A DNA stretch of 60,948 nucleotides from Bacillota bacterium (GCA_023411395.1 JAEYOV010000026.1:1-60948), one strand, 5' to 3'; shown: positions 33,008 to 45,112, numbered from the stretch's first letter. Notes: a model not told the origin generated them from the sequence alone. Numbers and translations are program-made.

Positions 33008-33364
33008 AAACAAAAACACACGGGAATACCGATGCTTGCTGCAGCGGATTCTCGTGTGTCATACGCAAACTGACGGCTTTATGGGCGCTTTTTGCCCATG
33101 GCATCACGTACAGCTACTCAGAGTCTATATAGCCTTACACTTTTAATACTCTTATTGACTATTCACAAGTGGTTATGCCGCAGGGCATATTGGTTATAAA
33201 GTAACCAACTTATAAATTGAGCTTTCGCTCCATCAATAAGGCAACAAAAGTTGCCAATCGGCTTAAGACCTGGCTGTCCGTATGGCCTCTTCACCCCGGG
33301 GGATTGAGCTTGGGGCGGTCTTGATTTTTTCAGGCTATATGCATGGGCTGTATAACCTGAAACG
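33008..33364 (-). promoter_or_regulatory. Structured speD leader with intrinsic terminator (candidate riboswitch/attenuator)
   Basis: Minus-strand leader of about 360-380 nt between a consensus promoter and speD. Stems visible (plus coordinates): GGTCTT 33317-33322 with AAGACC 33265-33270; GGCAAC 33240-33245 with GTTGCC 33250-33255; TTGGTTA 33190-33196 with TAACCAA 33202-33208; TCAATAAG 33233-33240 with CTTATTGA 33151-33158 enclosing a multibranch; and ATGGGC/GCCCAT near 33090-33110. The last stem, 33016-33059 (ACACACG with CGTGTGT), is followed on the minus strand by TTTTGTTT and ends only about 7 nt before AAAGGAGG. This is a transcription-attenuation layout. I do not recognise the aptamer as SAM-I, guanidine, T-box or another standard class. 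Confidence 0.65.
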
Positions 33365-33370
33365 AACTAT

Positions 33371-33399
33371 AAAATACCATGATACTTTGCAGTTGTCAA
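33371..33399 (-). promoter_or_regulatory. Sigma-A promoter of the speD leader
   Basis: On the minus strand TTGACA (33394-33399) and TATTTT (33371-33376) are separated by 17 bp. The predicted transcript start near 33364 gives a leader of about 380 nt before the speD codon. The rest of 33400-33522 shows nothing recognisable. Confidence 0.7.
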
Positions 33400-33522
33400 T
33401 GGGAACATTTGCGCAAAAGCATATTTTTCGGTAAACAATTTGTTTAGCCTATGTATAAGTTGCGGTGTATGTGTTTTTCAATATGAAAATGACGAAAAAT
33501 GTCTGGTTTTCTTACCAAAACT

Positions 33523-34176
33523 TTAATGTGCGTCAATGTACACTTTCAGTTCCTCATGCCAGGCGTCCGGCTCAAAAGTACCGATAGCGGTATTTTCACC
33601 AAAGAGCAAATCCACAAGGTACCGGGGCGTCTTGCCGCCGACGTGCATGGCCTTGATGCAGGATACGCAGTACACAACCACATCCTCACAGGGCATTTGA
33701 GCGGCCCTTTTTCGCATTTGCTCCTTAACTTCCTCTGCAGGCAGCGCGCCGTAAAAGCTGTCGCCGCAGCAGATGGCCTTGTCGCGGGTGCGCTCCGGCT
33801 CTATCACCTCAATGTTCATGCGCTTAAGCAGCGTGCGCACGGCATTGTGCACGCGGGATTCTGTTCTGGTAGGACAGGCGTCATGGATGGCCATGCGCCG
33901 CCCGTGATAATCGGGAAAGGGGAATGTCTCGCTTTTCGTCAGCACTTCCCACAAGGATATGGTGGAAACACCTTCGTACAGCGAACGGAACCTTCTGTCG
34001 CATCCTGCGCAAACGTTGATCACCTGGGTGCCGCTTTCAAGGCAAGGCTCATGATGGCAGCAGATGTGATGCTCTGGGATGGCTTCGCCGGTTTCGTTTA
34101 AGAAAGCGGTAATCCTGCGGGCCAGGTGAGGCTTGTACATCATCAGCGCGCAGCCGGGAGCGTATACTTTGGGCAT
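33523..34176 (-). CDS. Double-CCG cysteine-rich Fe-S protein (HdrB/GlpC-like)
   Basis: A 217-residue protein with two CCG-type cysteine motifs: Cys9, Cys39-Cys40, Cys56-x-x-Cys59, and Cys101, Cys136-Cys137-Gly, Cys170-x-x-Cys173. This is the pattern of heterodisulfide reductase subunit B and of the GlpC/LutA C-terminal regions, where it binds a 4Fe-4S cluster and handles thiols or quinones. No membrane helix or ferredoxin domain is attached and no redox partner gene is adjacent, so its reaction is unknown. ATG follows a GGAGGCAACCT ribosome binding site. An 18-bp promoter element upstream is shared with the YkvA gene. Confidence 0.75.
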   Translation of the reverse strand: MPKVYAPGCALMMYKPHLARRITAFLNETGEAIPEHHICCHHEPCLESGTQVINVCAGCDRRFRSLYEGVSTISLWEVLTKSETFPFPDYHGRRMAIHDACPTRTESRVHNAVRTLLKRMNIEVIEPERTRDKAICCGDSFYGALPAEEVKEQMRKRAAQMPCEDVVVYCVSCIKAMHVGGKTPRYLVDLLFGENTAIGTFEPDAWHEELKVYIDAH

Positions 34177-34216
34177 AGGTTGCCTCCTGAAAAGGTTAAA
34201 ATATAAGGATATGATG

Positions 34217-34234
34217 ATTGTACAGGAAATAGAA
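34217..34234 (-). promoter_or_regulatory. Shared promoter element upstream of Fe-S gene
   Basis: The plus-strand sequence ATTGTACAGGAAATAGAA is identical to 35865-35882. Read on the minus strand it supplies TACAAT as -10 box with a conserved TTCTATTTCCTG spacer and a weak GACA-type -35. It lies 41 bp before the gene start. Confidence 0.5.
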
Positions 34235-34377
34235 CGGAATGTCTGCGAAATCGAAATATTTTAATTTTTATATGGCAGGAGCAGCAACAAAGACTATGAT
34301 ATCAGCTATTTTGCCGGCCTTCATCGCTACACGCATCCATCTATTCCCTATCATTCCTTAAAAGTTTAAAAAACATC

Positions 34378-34406
34378 TTGACATGCTACTAATTATTACT
34401 TATAAT
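34378..34406 (+). promoter_or_regulatory. Consensus sigma-A promoter of alpha/beta hydrolase gene
   Basis: TTGACA (34378-34383), 17 bp, TATAAT (34401-34406): a perfect promoter 54 bp ahead of the hydrolase start. The flanks carry TACTA and TAGTA as a loose inverted repeat, perhaps an operator. Confidence 0.8.
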
Positions 34407-34459
34407 TCCTGTTGTAGTAACGATAGGGATCAATTCGATCTTAAAAAGGAGTCGATAGG

Positions 34460-35293
34460 ATGAAGTGCAGCGTATTCAAAACCGAAGCCGGGCGGGATAA
34501 GGTCCGCGCCTACTATCACAACGTGCTCAGCCGCTTTCCATTCGGGCAGCAGTATGTGGATACCGGCTATGGCAAAACCTTTTTGCTGACCGCGGGGAAC
34601 CCGGAAAACGAACCGGTCATCCTATTGCACGGATCGGGCAGCAACAGCGCCTTTTGGTTCCCCGAGATGATGGCCTTGTCCGGCCAATACAGGGTGTATG
34701 CTGCGGATATTCCCGGTGAGGCAGGAAACAGCAGCGAATACCGGCCCGACCTTTATACAAATGATTTCGCTTTGTGGATGAAGGATGTACTGGATGCTCT
34801 TGGCATATCGCGCGCCATAATCATCGGAAACTCACTGGGCGGATGGATGGCGCTAAAGTTCGCCACGGTCTACCCCGAGCGCGTATCGCATCTTGTTCTG
34901 ATAGCTGCCTCCGGTCTTGCGCCCATCCGGCCGTCATTTTTACAGGCGGTCATGCATGCGCAGCAGGCGGACGGCACTGTGAATGTTACGCAGGAAATCC
35001 TCGGTGATCAGAATATCCCCAAGGAAGTACTGGACTTTATGAACCTGATTGCAGAAAGCTACAACCCGATACAGGAGCTGCCCTTGTTTTCGGACGAACA
35101 ATTGAAGCGCCTTTGCATGCCGGTTCTATTCATTGACGGTGAAGAGGACGCCATCATTGACGCGCATGGATCGATGAAAAGGCTGAAGAGCCTTGTGCCA
35201 TCCGCCCAAACCCTTCTGATGCCGGGATGCGGGCATGCGGTATTCAACGCCATTGAATACATCCTGCCGTTTCTTTTGAAGACTTCTGAGTAA
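34460..35293 (+). CDS. Alpha/beta hydrolase
   Basis: Alpha/beta-fold hydrolase of 277 residues without a signal peptide. The oxyanion motif HGSGSNSAFW (residues ~57-66), the nucleophile elbow GNSLGGW with Ser125, an acidic residue in IDGEEDAIID and His259 in GCGHAVF complete a catalytic triad. The family covers esterases, C-C bond hydrolases and haloperoxidase-like enzymes, and the substrate cannot be told. AAAAGGAG precedes the ATG and a perfect sigma-A promoter lies upstream. It is a single gene, ended by a shared bidirectional terminator. Confidence 0.85.
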   Translation: MKCSVFKTEAGRDKVRAYYHNVLSRFPFGQQYVDTGYGKTFLLTAGNPENEPVILLHGSGSNSAFWFPEMMALSGQYRVYAADIPGEAGNSSEYRPDLYTNDFALWMKDVLDALGISRAIIIGNSLGGWMALKFATVYPERVSHLVLIAASGLAPIRPSFLQAVMHAQQADGTVNVTQEILGDQNIPKEVLDFMNLIAESYNPIQELPLFSDEQLKRLCMPVLFIDGEEDAIIDAHGSMKRLKSLVPSAQTLLMPGCGHAVFNAIEYILPFLLKTSE

Positions 35294-35317
35294 ACAGAGA
35301 TAATAGGCCAGCGGAAT

Positions 35318-35380
35318 GGCGGCACGAAGGTATGGCCGGCTTCATCAATCTTTGCCGGTTCTATGCCCGTGCCGCCTATT
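35318..35380. terminator. Bidirectional hairpin terminator
   Basis: GGCGGCACG (35318-35326) pairs with CGTGCCGCC (35368-35376), with an inner GCCGGC/GCCGG stem, followed by TATTTT. It separates the convergent hydrolase and YkvA genes. Confidence 0.7.
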
Positions 35381-35425
35381 TTGATCTAATATCTCAATCG
35401 CCGCTATGCCATGCTGCCATTCTTA

Positions 35426-35812
35426 TTACTCCTTTTCAATGAATGATACAAAAACGAGTCTCGCTATGAAAAAGAGAACGGCCAGCCAGATAGCCATAAT
35501 GGGTATCGCATAAACCCAGCGCTTGGGTTTGCCATCCTCCCACAGCGATTGGGCCTGAACGCGGCATTCTTCCATGATGCCGGGCGGAATGAGCTTCACC
35601 GTGAGCGCCACCAGCGCGGGCAGCAAAAGAACGTCATCCAGATACCCCAATACCGGAATGAAGTCGGGGATCAGATCAATGGGCGACAGGGCATACCCGA
35701 CCGTCAGGAAGGCGATGACTTTCGCCGGCCAGGGCGTGTCCTTCCGGCGCAGGGCCAGGAATACGGCGGGGATATCGGTTTTGAGTTTTTGGGCGCGCTG
35801 TTTTAGGTTCAT
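35426..35812 (-). CDS. YkvA/DUF1232 family membrane protein
   Basis: A 128-residue protein of the DUF1232 (YkvA) family. The conserved core KVIAFLTVGYALSPIDLIPDFIPVLGYLDDVLLLP is present, and a C-terminal membrane helix follows (IPIMAIWLAVLFFIARLVFV). The function of the family is not established. ATG at 35812 is chosen since the family begins a few residues before the core; the open frame continues far upstream through repeat DNA without support. The 18-bp element at 35865 lies 53 bp upstream as likely promoter. Confidence 0.85.
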   Translation of the reverse strand: MNLKQRAQKLKTDIPAVFLALRRKDTPWPAKVIAFLTVGYALSPIDLIPDFIPVLGYLDDVLLLPALVALTVKLIPPGIMEECRVQAQSLWEDGKPKRWVYAIPIMAIWLAVLFFIARLVFVSFIEKE

Positions 35813-35864
35813 GGAAGGCACCTGCGGCTTTCTGTGGGATAAGGTAAAGTTGAGGAATATGCTT

Positions 35865-35882
35865 ATTGTACAGGAAATAGAA
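35865..35882 (-). promoter_or_regulatory. Shared promoter element upstream of YkvA gene
   Basis: Identical over 18 bp to 34217-34234, with further similarity on both sides (GGAATATG/GGATATGATG before, AGTCT/TGTCT after). It gives TACAAT as -10 on the minus strand. Confidence 0.5.
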
Positions 35883-36070
35883 TAAAAAGTCTTGCTGTTC
35901 AGTGAAATATCATTTTCGTTACTTGATAGAAACGATGCTTTTAGATTACAAGCAAATGTGGCTTGACTTGTATTACGACGGCTATCAGAATGCGTTACCA
36001 CGGCCAGTTGCAAGCAACTGGCCTGTAAGATAGAGAGCTTTTCTCTTTCGTCCCGAAAGAGAAACAGAAA

Positions 36071-36190
36071 GACTCCGAACCCGAAGCGCCGCCAGTGGCG
36101 GATGAAGCGAGGCGGGGGAGGCTGGCGAAACGAGCAATGCAAACAGCAGTGAGCAGTGCGACGATTGAGCCAGATGGAAAGAGGGTTAGG
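36071..36190 (-). repeat. Stem-loop repeat, long form (reverse)
   Basis: Reverse-oriented long copy: CCGAAGCGCCGCCAGTGGCGG, then GGAGGCTGGCGAAACGAGC, GAGCAGTGCGACGAT and GCCAGATGG. It lies in the 706-bp gap 35813-36518 between divergent genes; the only other features seen in that gap are the element at 35865 and the promoter at 36318. Confidence 0.7.
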
Positions 36191-36317
36191 CGATTCCCCC
36201 CAGACCCCCACAAACGCCCTCAAAACTAGAAGCGCCCTTCAGGCGTAAATTTTTGTTGACTATCGTAATTGTATTTAGCACTAGTGATTAAACATGAAAT
36301 GGCAGACGCATTATGCA

Positions 36318-36345
36318 TTGACCTGTAAAAATTTCGTGGTATAAT
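36318..36345 (+). promoter_or_regulatory. Sigma-A promoter of HEPN-like gene
   Basis: TTGACC (36318-36323), 16 bp, TATAAT (36340-36345). The transcript would carry a ~165-nt AT-rich leader before the start at 36519, with GGAGATATAGGAGAT as ribosome binding site. Confidence 0.65.
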
Positions 36346-36518
36346 CCGGATATACAATGTTGCCGGTTTAGTTAGCTTTTTACCATTGCCATATTATGGC
36401 TATAATTTGATTAAATTTATCCCACTCTATATATTCAGAATTTTATTGATTCATCACTAGGTATGAAGTGGCATTAAGCCACCACAGGAAATCGAAAAGG
36501 AGATATAGGAGATAGAAA

Positions 36519-37355
36519 ATGAACTTTATAGACTACAGCGAAAAACTGAAGATCGGATTTAATGACGTCAATAAGCTTCAGATGTTAAAAAACAAAATAA
36601 GCAATATTCTCAAACGAAATGTTCCGCACATTTACATTGATATAGACGACATATTTTTGTTCTATCAAATGCTGGGTTGTGAATTTGATGACACATTTTA
36701 TTCAGATAATCTAGAATATGCAGTTCTAGTTAAACTTGATGACGCATATTCTCTGAAAAAATATATTTCAATATACATCGCATTTGTTAATACATTTAGA
36801 AACAAGCCTCAAATCAAATACTCAAACAGAAAATATCTGTGCAATATGCTTACAGATACTTTAATTGATCTAAAAATTCCATTTGAGTTAAAGAGAGACG
36901 GTAAAGAATATTATCTTTTCCCGAAAGGTGCAGAGGAACTTGATGATACACTTGTATCACAACCCCTATCTTGGCTTGAAGATTACCCAACTGCACATAA
37001 AACATTTGTAGTTGCGCTTAGGCAATATGCAGATGGAGTATTCATACGTGATGTCGCTGATAACTTTCGAAAAAGTTTAGAGGATTTCCTTAAAGAATTT
37101 TTTAGTAATACAAAGAACTATAGCAACAATATTAGTGAAGTAGGCAATTTTCTTAAAAGTGCTGGTCTTGATAGTGAGATTACCAACATCTATGTCAATT
37201 TATGTAAAGCTTACGATACACTAAACAATAAAGTGGCCAAGCACAATGATATGGTTGAACCCATATATCTAGAATTTCTAATGTATCAAACAGGGTTGTT
37301 TATTCGTATGCTAATTGTTGTTAAAAATTCCGGGAACCTTATTCCTTTAAAATGA
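36519..37355 (+). CDS. AT-rich orphan protein with HEPN-like C-terminus
   Basis: A 278-residue soluble protein whose gene is strikingly AT-rich compared with every neighbour, suggesting recent acquisition. The C-terminal ~120 residues (from LSWLEDYPTAHKTFVVALRQYADG) resemble a helical domain common in orphan phage-defence or abortive-infection genes. Within it, NNKVAKHND (236-244, His242) resembles the R-x4-6-H motif of HEPN ribonucleases, though the usual arginine is replaced. The N-terminal half has no recognised domain. It has its own promoter and a 165-nt leader. Function is unproven; an antiphage role is the best guess from domain type and composition. Confidence 0.6.
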   Translation: MNFIDYSEKLKIGFNDVNKLQMLKNKISNILKRNVPHIYIDIDDIFLFYQMLGCEFDDTFYSDNLEYAVLVKLDDAYSLKKYISIYIAFVNTFRNKPQIKYSNRKYLCNMLTDTLIDLKIPFELKRDGKEYYLFPKGAEELDDTLVSQPLSWLEDYPTAHKTFVVALRQYADGVFIRDVADNFRKSLEDFLKEFFSNTKNYSNNISEVGNFLKSAGLDSEITNIYVNLCKAYDTLNNKVAKHNDMVEPIYLEFLMYQTGLFIRMLIVVKNSGNLIPLK

Positions 37356-37418
37356 GCGATAAGATTGTCGATACCAAGCAAGAAAATTAAGTCATATAAT
37401 ATGTTTTCCTGGAGGGGT

Positions 37419-37456
37419 GCGGGGAGGCTTCCTTTTTCAAAAGGAAGCCTCCCCGC
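37419..37456. terminator. 18-bp perfect hairpin terminator
   Basis: GCGGGGAGGCTTCCTTTT (37419-37436) pairs without mismatch with its complement at 37439-37456. It lies between the convergent HEPN-like gene and gltD and can serve both. The design matches the terminator at 6945-6982. Confidence 0.75.
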
Positions 37457-37484
37457 AATATATCCCCATGTTCTCGTATCCCCG

Positions 37485-38969
37485 TCACTCCATGATAACC
37501 GATTCCCCGGTCAGGAACTTGTCGATTTCTCGGGCGGCGAGCTTGCCTTCCTGGATGGCCCAGACGACGAGGCTTTGGCCGCGGCGCATGTCACCGGCGG
37601 TAAAGACCTTGTCGGTGCTGGTTTGGAAGGAGCCGTAGGCGGCTTTGATATTGCTGCGCTCGTCGCGATCCAGGGCGAGGGTGTTGGGCAGGGTATCTTC
37701 CGGGCCTAAAAAGCCCATGGCAAGGAGAACGAGATCAGCGGCCCAAACGCGTTCGCTGCCGGGAATCTCCTGGGGGACAAAGCGGCCCTGGGCGTTGCGG
37801 GCCCAGTCGATGTTGACGGTGCGCACTTGCTTCACGTGGCCGGAGCCGTCGCCGATCAATTCCTTGGTGTTGATGAGGTAAAACCGCGGGTCGCGGCCGG
37901 CGACGTGGATGGCTTCCTCCTGGCCGTAGTCCACTTTGAGCTTCTTGGGCCATTCGGGCCAGGGGTTGTCGGACTCGATACGGTGCTCAGGTGGCTCGGG
38001 GAGGATTTCGAACTGGGTTACGCTTGCGCAGCCCTGGCGCAGGGAGGTAGCCACGCAGTCGGTACCGGTATCGCCGCCGCCCAGGATGATGACATGCTTG
38101 TCTTTGGCGCTGATGAAGCCTTCCGGCACCGTACCGTCAAGCAGGTTCTTGGTGTTGGCTGTGAGGAAATCCACGGCAAAATGCACGCCGTGAAGATCCT
38201 TGCCCGGCACGGTGAGGCCGCGGGGCTTGGTGGCGCCGCCGCAGAGCAGCACCGCGTCAAAATCGGATAAAAGCTGCTGGGCAGGGATATCCTTGCCCAC
38301 TTCGGTGTTCAGGACAAAGGTAATACCGGATTCCTTCATGAGGCTGATGCGCCGATCGACGACGGCCTTGTCCAGCTTCATGTTGGGAATGCCGTAGGTG
38401 AGTAGGCCGCCGGGCCTATCCTGCCGCTCGAAGACGGTAACGGAATGGCCCACGTAGTTTAAGAAATACGCGGCGGAGAGGCCTGCCGGGCCGGAGCCGA
38501 CCACGGCGACCTTCTTGCCGGTGGGCGTGGGATGGTGGGCCTTGACCCAGCCTTCCCTGTAGGCGCGCTCGATGATCTCATATTCCAGGGCGCTGATGGT
38601 GACAGGTTCCATGTGGTAGCCTTCGGTGCAGCTTCCTTCGCAGGGGGCAGGGCAGACCCTTCCCGTGAATTCGGGGAAGGGGTTGGTACGCTGCAGGCGC
38701 AGGTAGGCTTCCCGCCACTGGCCCCGGTAGATGAGGTCGTTCCACTCGGGGATGAGGTTGTGAACCGGGCATCCCGCCGCCATGCCGGCAAGGAGGATTC
38801 CGCCATGGCAGAAGGGGATGCCGCAGTTCATGCACCGGGCGGCCTGGGTTTTCACCTCGGCTGGGTCCTGGGGCAGACGGATTTCGGACCAATCGGATAA
38901 GCGGTCTGCAGGTGACCGCTTTTCGTAATTGACGCGCTGGTATTCCAGGAATCCTGTTGGTTTGGCCAC
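37485..38969 (-). CDS. gltD: Glutamate synthase small subunit (NADPH)
   Basis: Beta subunit of 494 residues that passes electrons from NAD(P)H to the large subunit. The N-terminal domain holds the 4Fe-4S cysteines (CMNCGIPFCHGG, CPVHNLIPEWNDL, CPAPCEGSC). An FAD motif VAVVGSGPAGLSAAYFL follows, then the NAD(P)H motif VIILGGGDTGTDCV and the C-terminal FAD segment VFTAGDMRRGQSLVVWAI. GTG at 38969 is the start, 7 nt after GGGGTG. It lies downstream of gltB in one transcript, but 379 bp of stem-loop repeats separate the two. Confidence 0.95.
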   Translation of the reverse strand: MAKPTGFLEYQRVNYEKRSPADRLSDWSEIRLPQDPAEVKTQAARCMNCGIPFCHGGILLAGMAAGCPVHNLIPEWNDLIYRGQWREAYLRLQRTNPFPEFTGRVCPAPCEGSCTEGYHMEPVTISALEYEIIERAYREGWVKAHHPTPTGKKVAVVGSGPAGLSAAYFLNYVGHSVTVFERQDRPGGLLTYGIPNMKLDKAVVDRRISLMKESGITFVLNTEVGKDIPAQQLLSDFDAVLLCGGATKPRGLTVPGKDLHGVHFAVDFLTANTKNLLDGTVPEGFISAKDKHVIILGGGDTGTDCVATSLRQGCASVTQFEILPEPPEHRIESDNPWPEWPKKLKVDYGQEEAIHVAGRDPRFYLINTKELIGDGSGHVKQVRTVNIDWARNAQGRFVPQEIPGSERVWAADLVLLAMGFLGPEDTLPNTLALDRDERSNIKAAYGSFQTSTDKVFTAGDMRRGQSLVVWAIQEGKLAAREIDKFLTGESVIME

Positions 38970-38989
38970 TGTATATCACCCCGTAAATG

Positions 38990-39056
38990 AGAGATTTCGC
39001 ATCTGCGGATGCGACCAGGGCTTTCCGGTCGCCCTGGACCTTCGGGCGGTATCTCG
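38990..39056 (+). repeat. Stem-loop repeat, short form
   Basis: The cleanest short copy: GCATC-TGCG-GATGC stem, then CCAGGGC-TTTCCGGTC-GCCCTGG stem, then ACCTTCGG. The outer ends GAGAT/ATCTC (38990 and 39051) also pair. It is the first of three tandem copies between gltB and gltD. Confidence 0.75.
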
Positions 39057-39073
39057 TTTAAGATTTGAATGAA

Positions 39074-39240
39074 GAGGGTTTCGTGCCTGCGGGCACGACC
39101 AGGGCTTTCCTACCCATCTGGCTCAATCGTCGCACTGCTCACTGCCGTTCGCATTGCTTGTTTCGCCAGCCTCCTCCGCCTCGCTGCATCTGCCACTGGC
39201 GGTGCTTCGGCTTCGGAGCCCTGGACCTTCGGAATCATCT
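39074..39240 (+). repeat. Stem-loop repeat, long form
   Basis: Starts like the short copy (CGTGCCTGCGGGCACG stem, CCAGGGCTTTCC). The loop of the second stem is then replaced by ~105 bp (CATCTGGC...ATCGTCGCAC...GTTTCGCCAGCC...CACTGGCGGTGC) before GCCCTGGACCTTCGG closes it. Confidence 0.75.
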
Positions 39241-39251
39241 CTTTTTATGAA

Positions 39252-39342
39252 AGGGATTTCGTGCCTGAGGGCACGACCAAAGGGCTTTCCGGTCGCCCTT
39301 TGGAAACCTTCGGGCCCTTGGAACCCTTCGTGGAACCTTCGG
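39252..39342 (+). repeat. Stem-loop repeat, short form variant
   Basis: GTGCC-TGAG-GGCAC stem and CCAAAGGGC-TTTCCGGTC-GCCCTTTGG stem, then two partial repeats of ACCTTCGGG. In the second stem both arms carry compensatory changes relative to the CCAGGGC copies, so base-pairing is conserved. Confidence 0.7.
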
Positions 39343-39348
39343 GTTTGT

Positions 39349-43926
<4,578 letters not shown>

Positions 43927-43953
43927 CCATGCATCTTTTTAGGGTTGAAAATG

Positions 43954-43982
43954 ATTTTACCACAAATCTTCGCCGGATGTAA
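43954..43982 (-). promoter_or_regulatory. Sigma-A-like promoter of gltB
   Basis: On the minus strand TTACAT (43977-43982) and TAAAAT (43954-43959) are 17 bp apart, about 30 bp before the gltB start. The remaining 44000-44170 holds an A-rich stretch with no recognised element. Confidence 0.5.
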
Positions 43983-44170
43983 GGATAAAAATGAATTCTT
44001 TCGGGCAAAATCCTTCAAAAATCAGAAAAAAAACAATCCGAATCAGAAAAAAAGAAACAACCAGGAGGACAACTTGCAATATTGTCCACCCGGCCGCATG
44101 GCGTGCTTTTACAAAGGCACAGCCGTCAAACGAAACTTATTCCTTTTGCGGCGCACAGCCCGCGTTTTGA

Positions 44171-45040
44171 TTACGCATGTTCCCCGTCCGGCCTGACGGA
44201 AAGCGACTGCCGGTAAGTTCGGGGTGATATGCCCGTTTCCTTTTTGAACAGACGGCTGAAGTAAAGAGGGTTGTCATAGCCAACAATGCGCGCGATATCG
44301 CTGATGGCAAGCTGGGAGGCGGCTATCAGCTCCTTGGCGTGGGCGATGCGCAGCCTGGTGATGTACCTTTGGGGCGGAAGCCCCGTGTGGGCCCGGAACC
44401 TGCGGATGAAGGTGGAAAGGCTCATGCTGCACCGGTGGGCATACGCCGTCATGGGCCGCGACTCCTCCGGATGGCGGTGGATCCACTCCACCAACTGCTG
44501 TATCTCGGGGCTGGCGGCGCTTTGCGCCCCGCTTTGGGCGAAGTGCCCGCGGGAAATCATGTACAAAAGCGCCTGGGCCTGGGCGGCAGCCGTCTCCCGG
44601 CAGTACAGGCCTTTCAATTGCAGCTCGCGGATGATTGCATCGAACAGGCGCGCATACTCGCCTTGAAAGCCCGGGCGGAACACGCAAAGCGCAGGCAGCC
44701 TGGCCTGCTTAAGCAGTTGCTCCGCTTGCCCCCCGGAAAAATGCATCCAGTACACGTCAGGCTTTTCCTTCAGGAAATAGCCGTACCGCTGGGGCTGGCC
44801 CGGCGGATACAAAAGCGCCTCCCCTTCCCTGGCAATTTGCTCCCCCTCCGGCAGGTAGAAGTGCACCTTTCCGCCGGCCACGTACAATAGCTGCCAGTCC
44901 CGCCTGCCTTCCCCGCGGACGGTTTGAAATTCCTGCCGCCGGACAAGCTGGTAATGGCCGCAACTATTGACACAAAAGGGATGCTCCGCGCCCGCGTCGT
45001 CCACATCCTGCCCGTGAAAATATCCTGCATCCATGCGCAT
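44171..45040 (-). CDS. AraC family transcriptional regulator
   Basis: 289-residue regulator. An N-terminal cupin-like arm-binding domain (LLYVAGGKVHFYLPEGEQ, EALLYPPGQPQRYGYF, VYWMHFSG) precedes the double helix-turn-helix AraC domain in the last 100 residues (AHRCSMSLSTFIRRFRAHTG, IARIVGYDNPLYFSRLFKKETG). ATG at 45040 is chosen since GGGAGG lies 9 nt upstream; the frame extends 24 residues further without a site. It is divergent from the beta-galactosidase gene (140 bp) and very probably its activator. Confidence 0.87.
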   Translation of the reverse strand: MRMDAGYFHGQDVDDAGAEHPFCVNSCGHYQLVRRQEFQTVRGEGRRDWQLLYVAGGKVHFYLPEGEQIAREGEALLYPPGQPQRYGYFLKEKPDVYWMHFSGGQAEQLLKQARLPALCVFRPGFQGEYARLFDAIIRELQLKGLYCRETAAAQAQALLYMISRGHFAQSGAQSAASPEIQQLVEWIHRHPEESRPMTAYAHRCSMSLSTFIRRFRAHTGLPPQRYITRLRIAHAKELIAASQLAISDIARIVGYDNPLYFSRLFKKETGISPRTYRQSLSVRPDGEHA

Positions 45041-45112
45041 TTGAAACGTCCTCCCACAAGAATGGCCCTTGACGGATGCGCATATTGTGCATGTTTTTGC
45101 GTTTTTTGTCAA

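Noticed and set aside
33265..33338. Plus-strand terminator (AAGACC...GGTCTT followed by TTTTTT) that could end a stand-alone plus-strand RNA
   Set aside because: The minus-strand consensus promoter at 33371-33399 and the terminator at 33016-33059 explain the region better as a speD leader; a plus-strand RNA cannot be excluded but lacks a convincing promoter.
33008..33364. Possible tmRNA, RNase P RNA or 6S RNA
   Set aside because: No tag-peptide frame or CCA end, none of the conserved RNase P blocks, and no 6S-like single long hairpin with central bubble.
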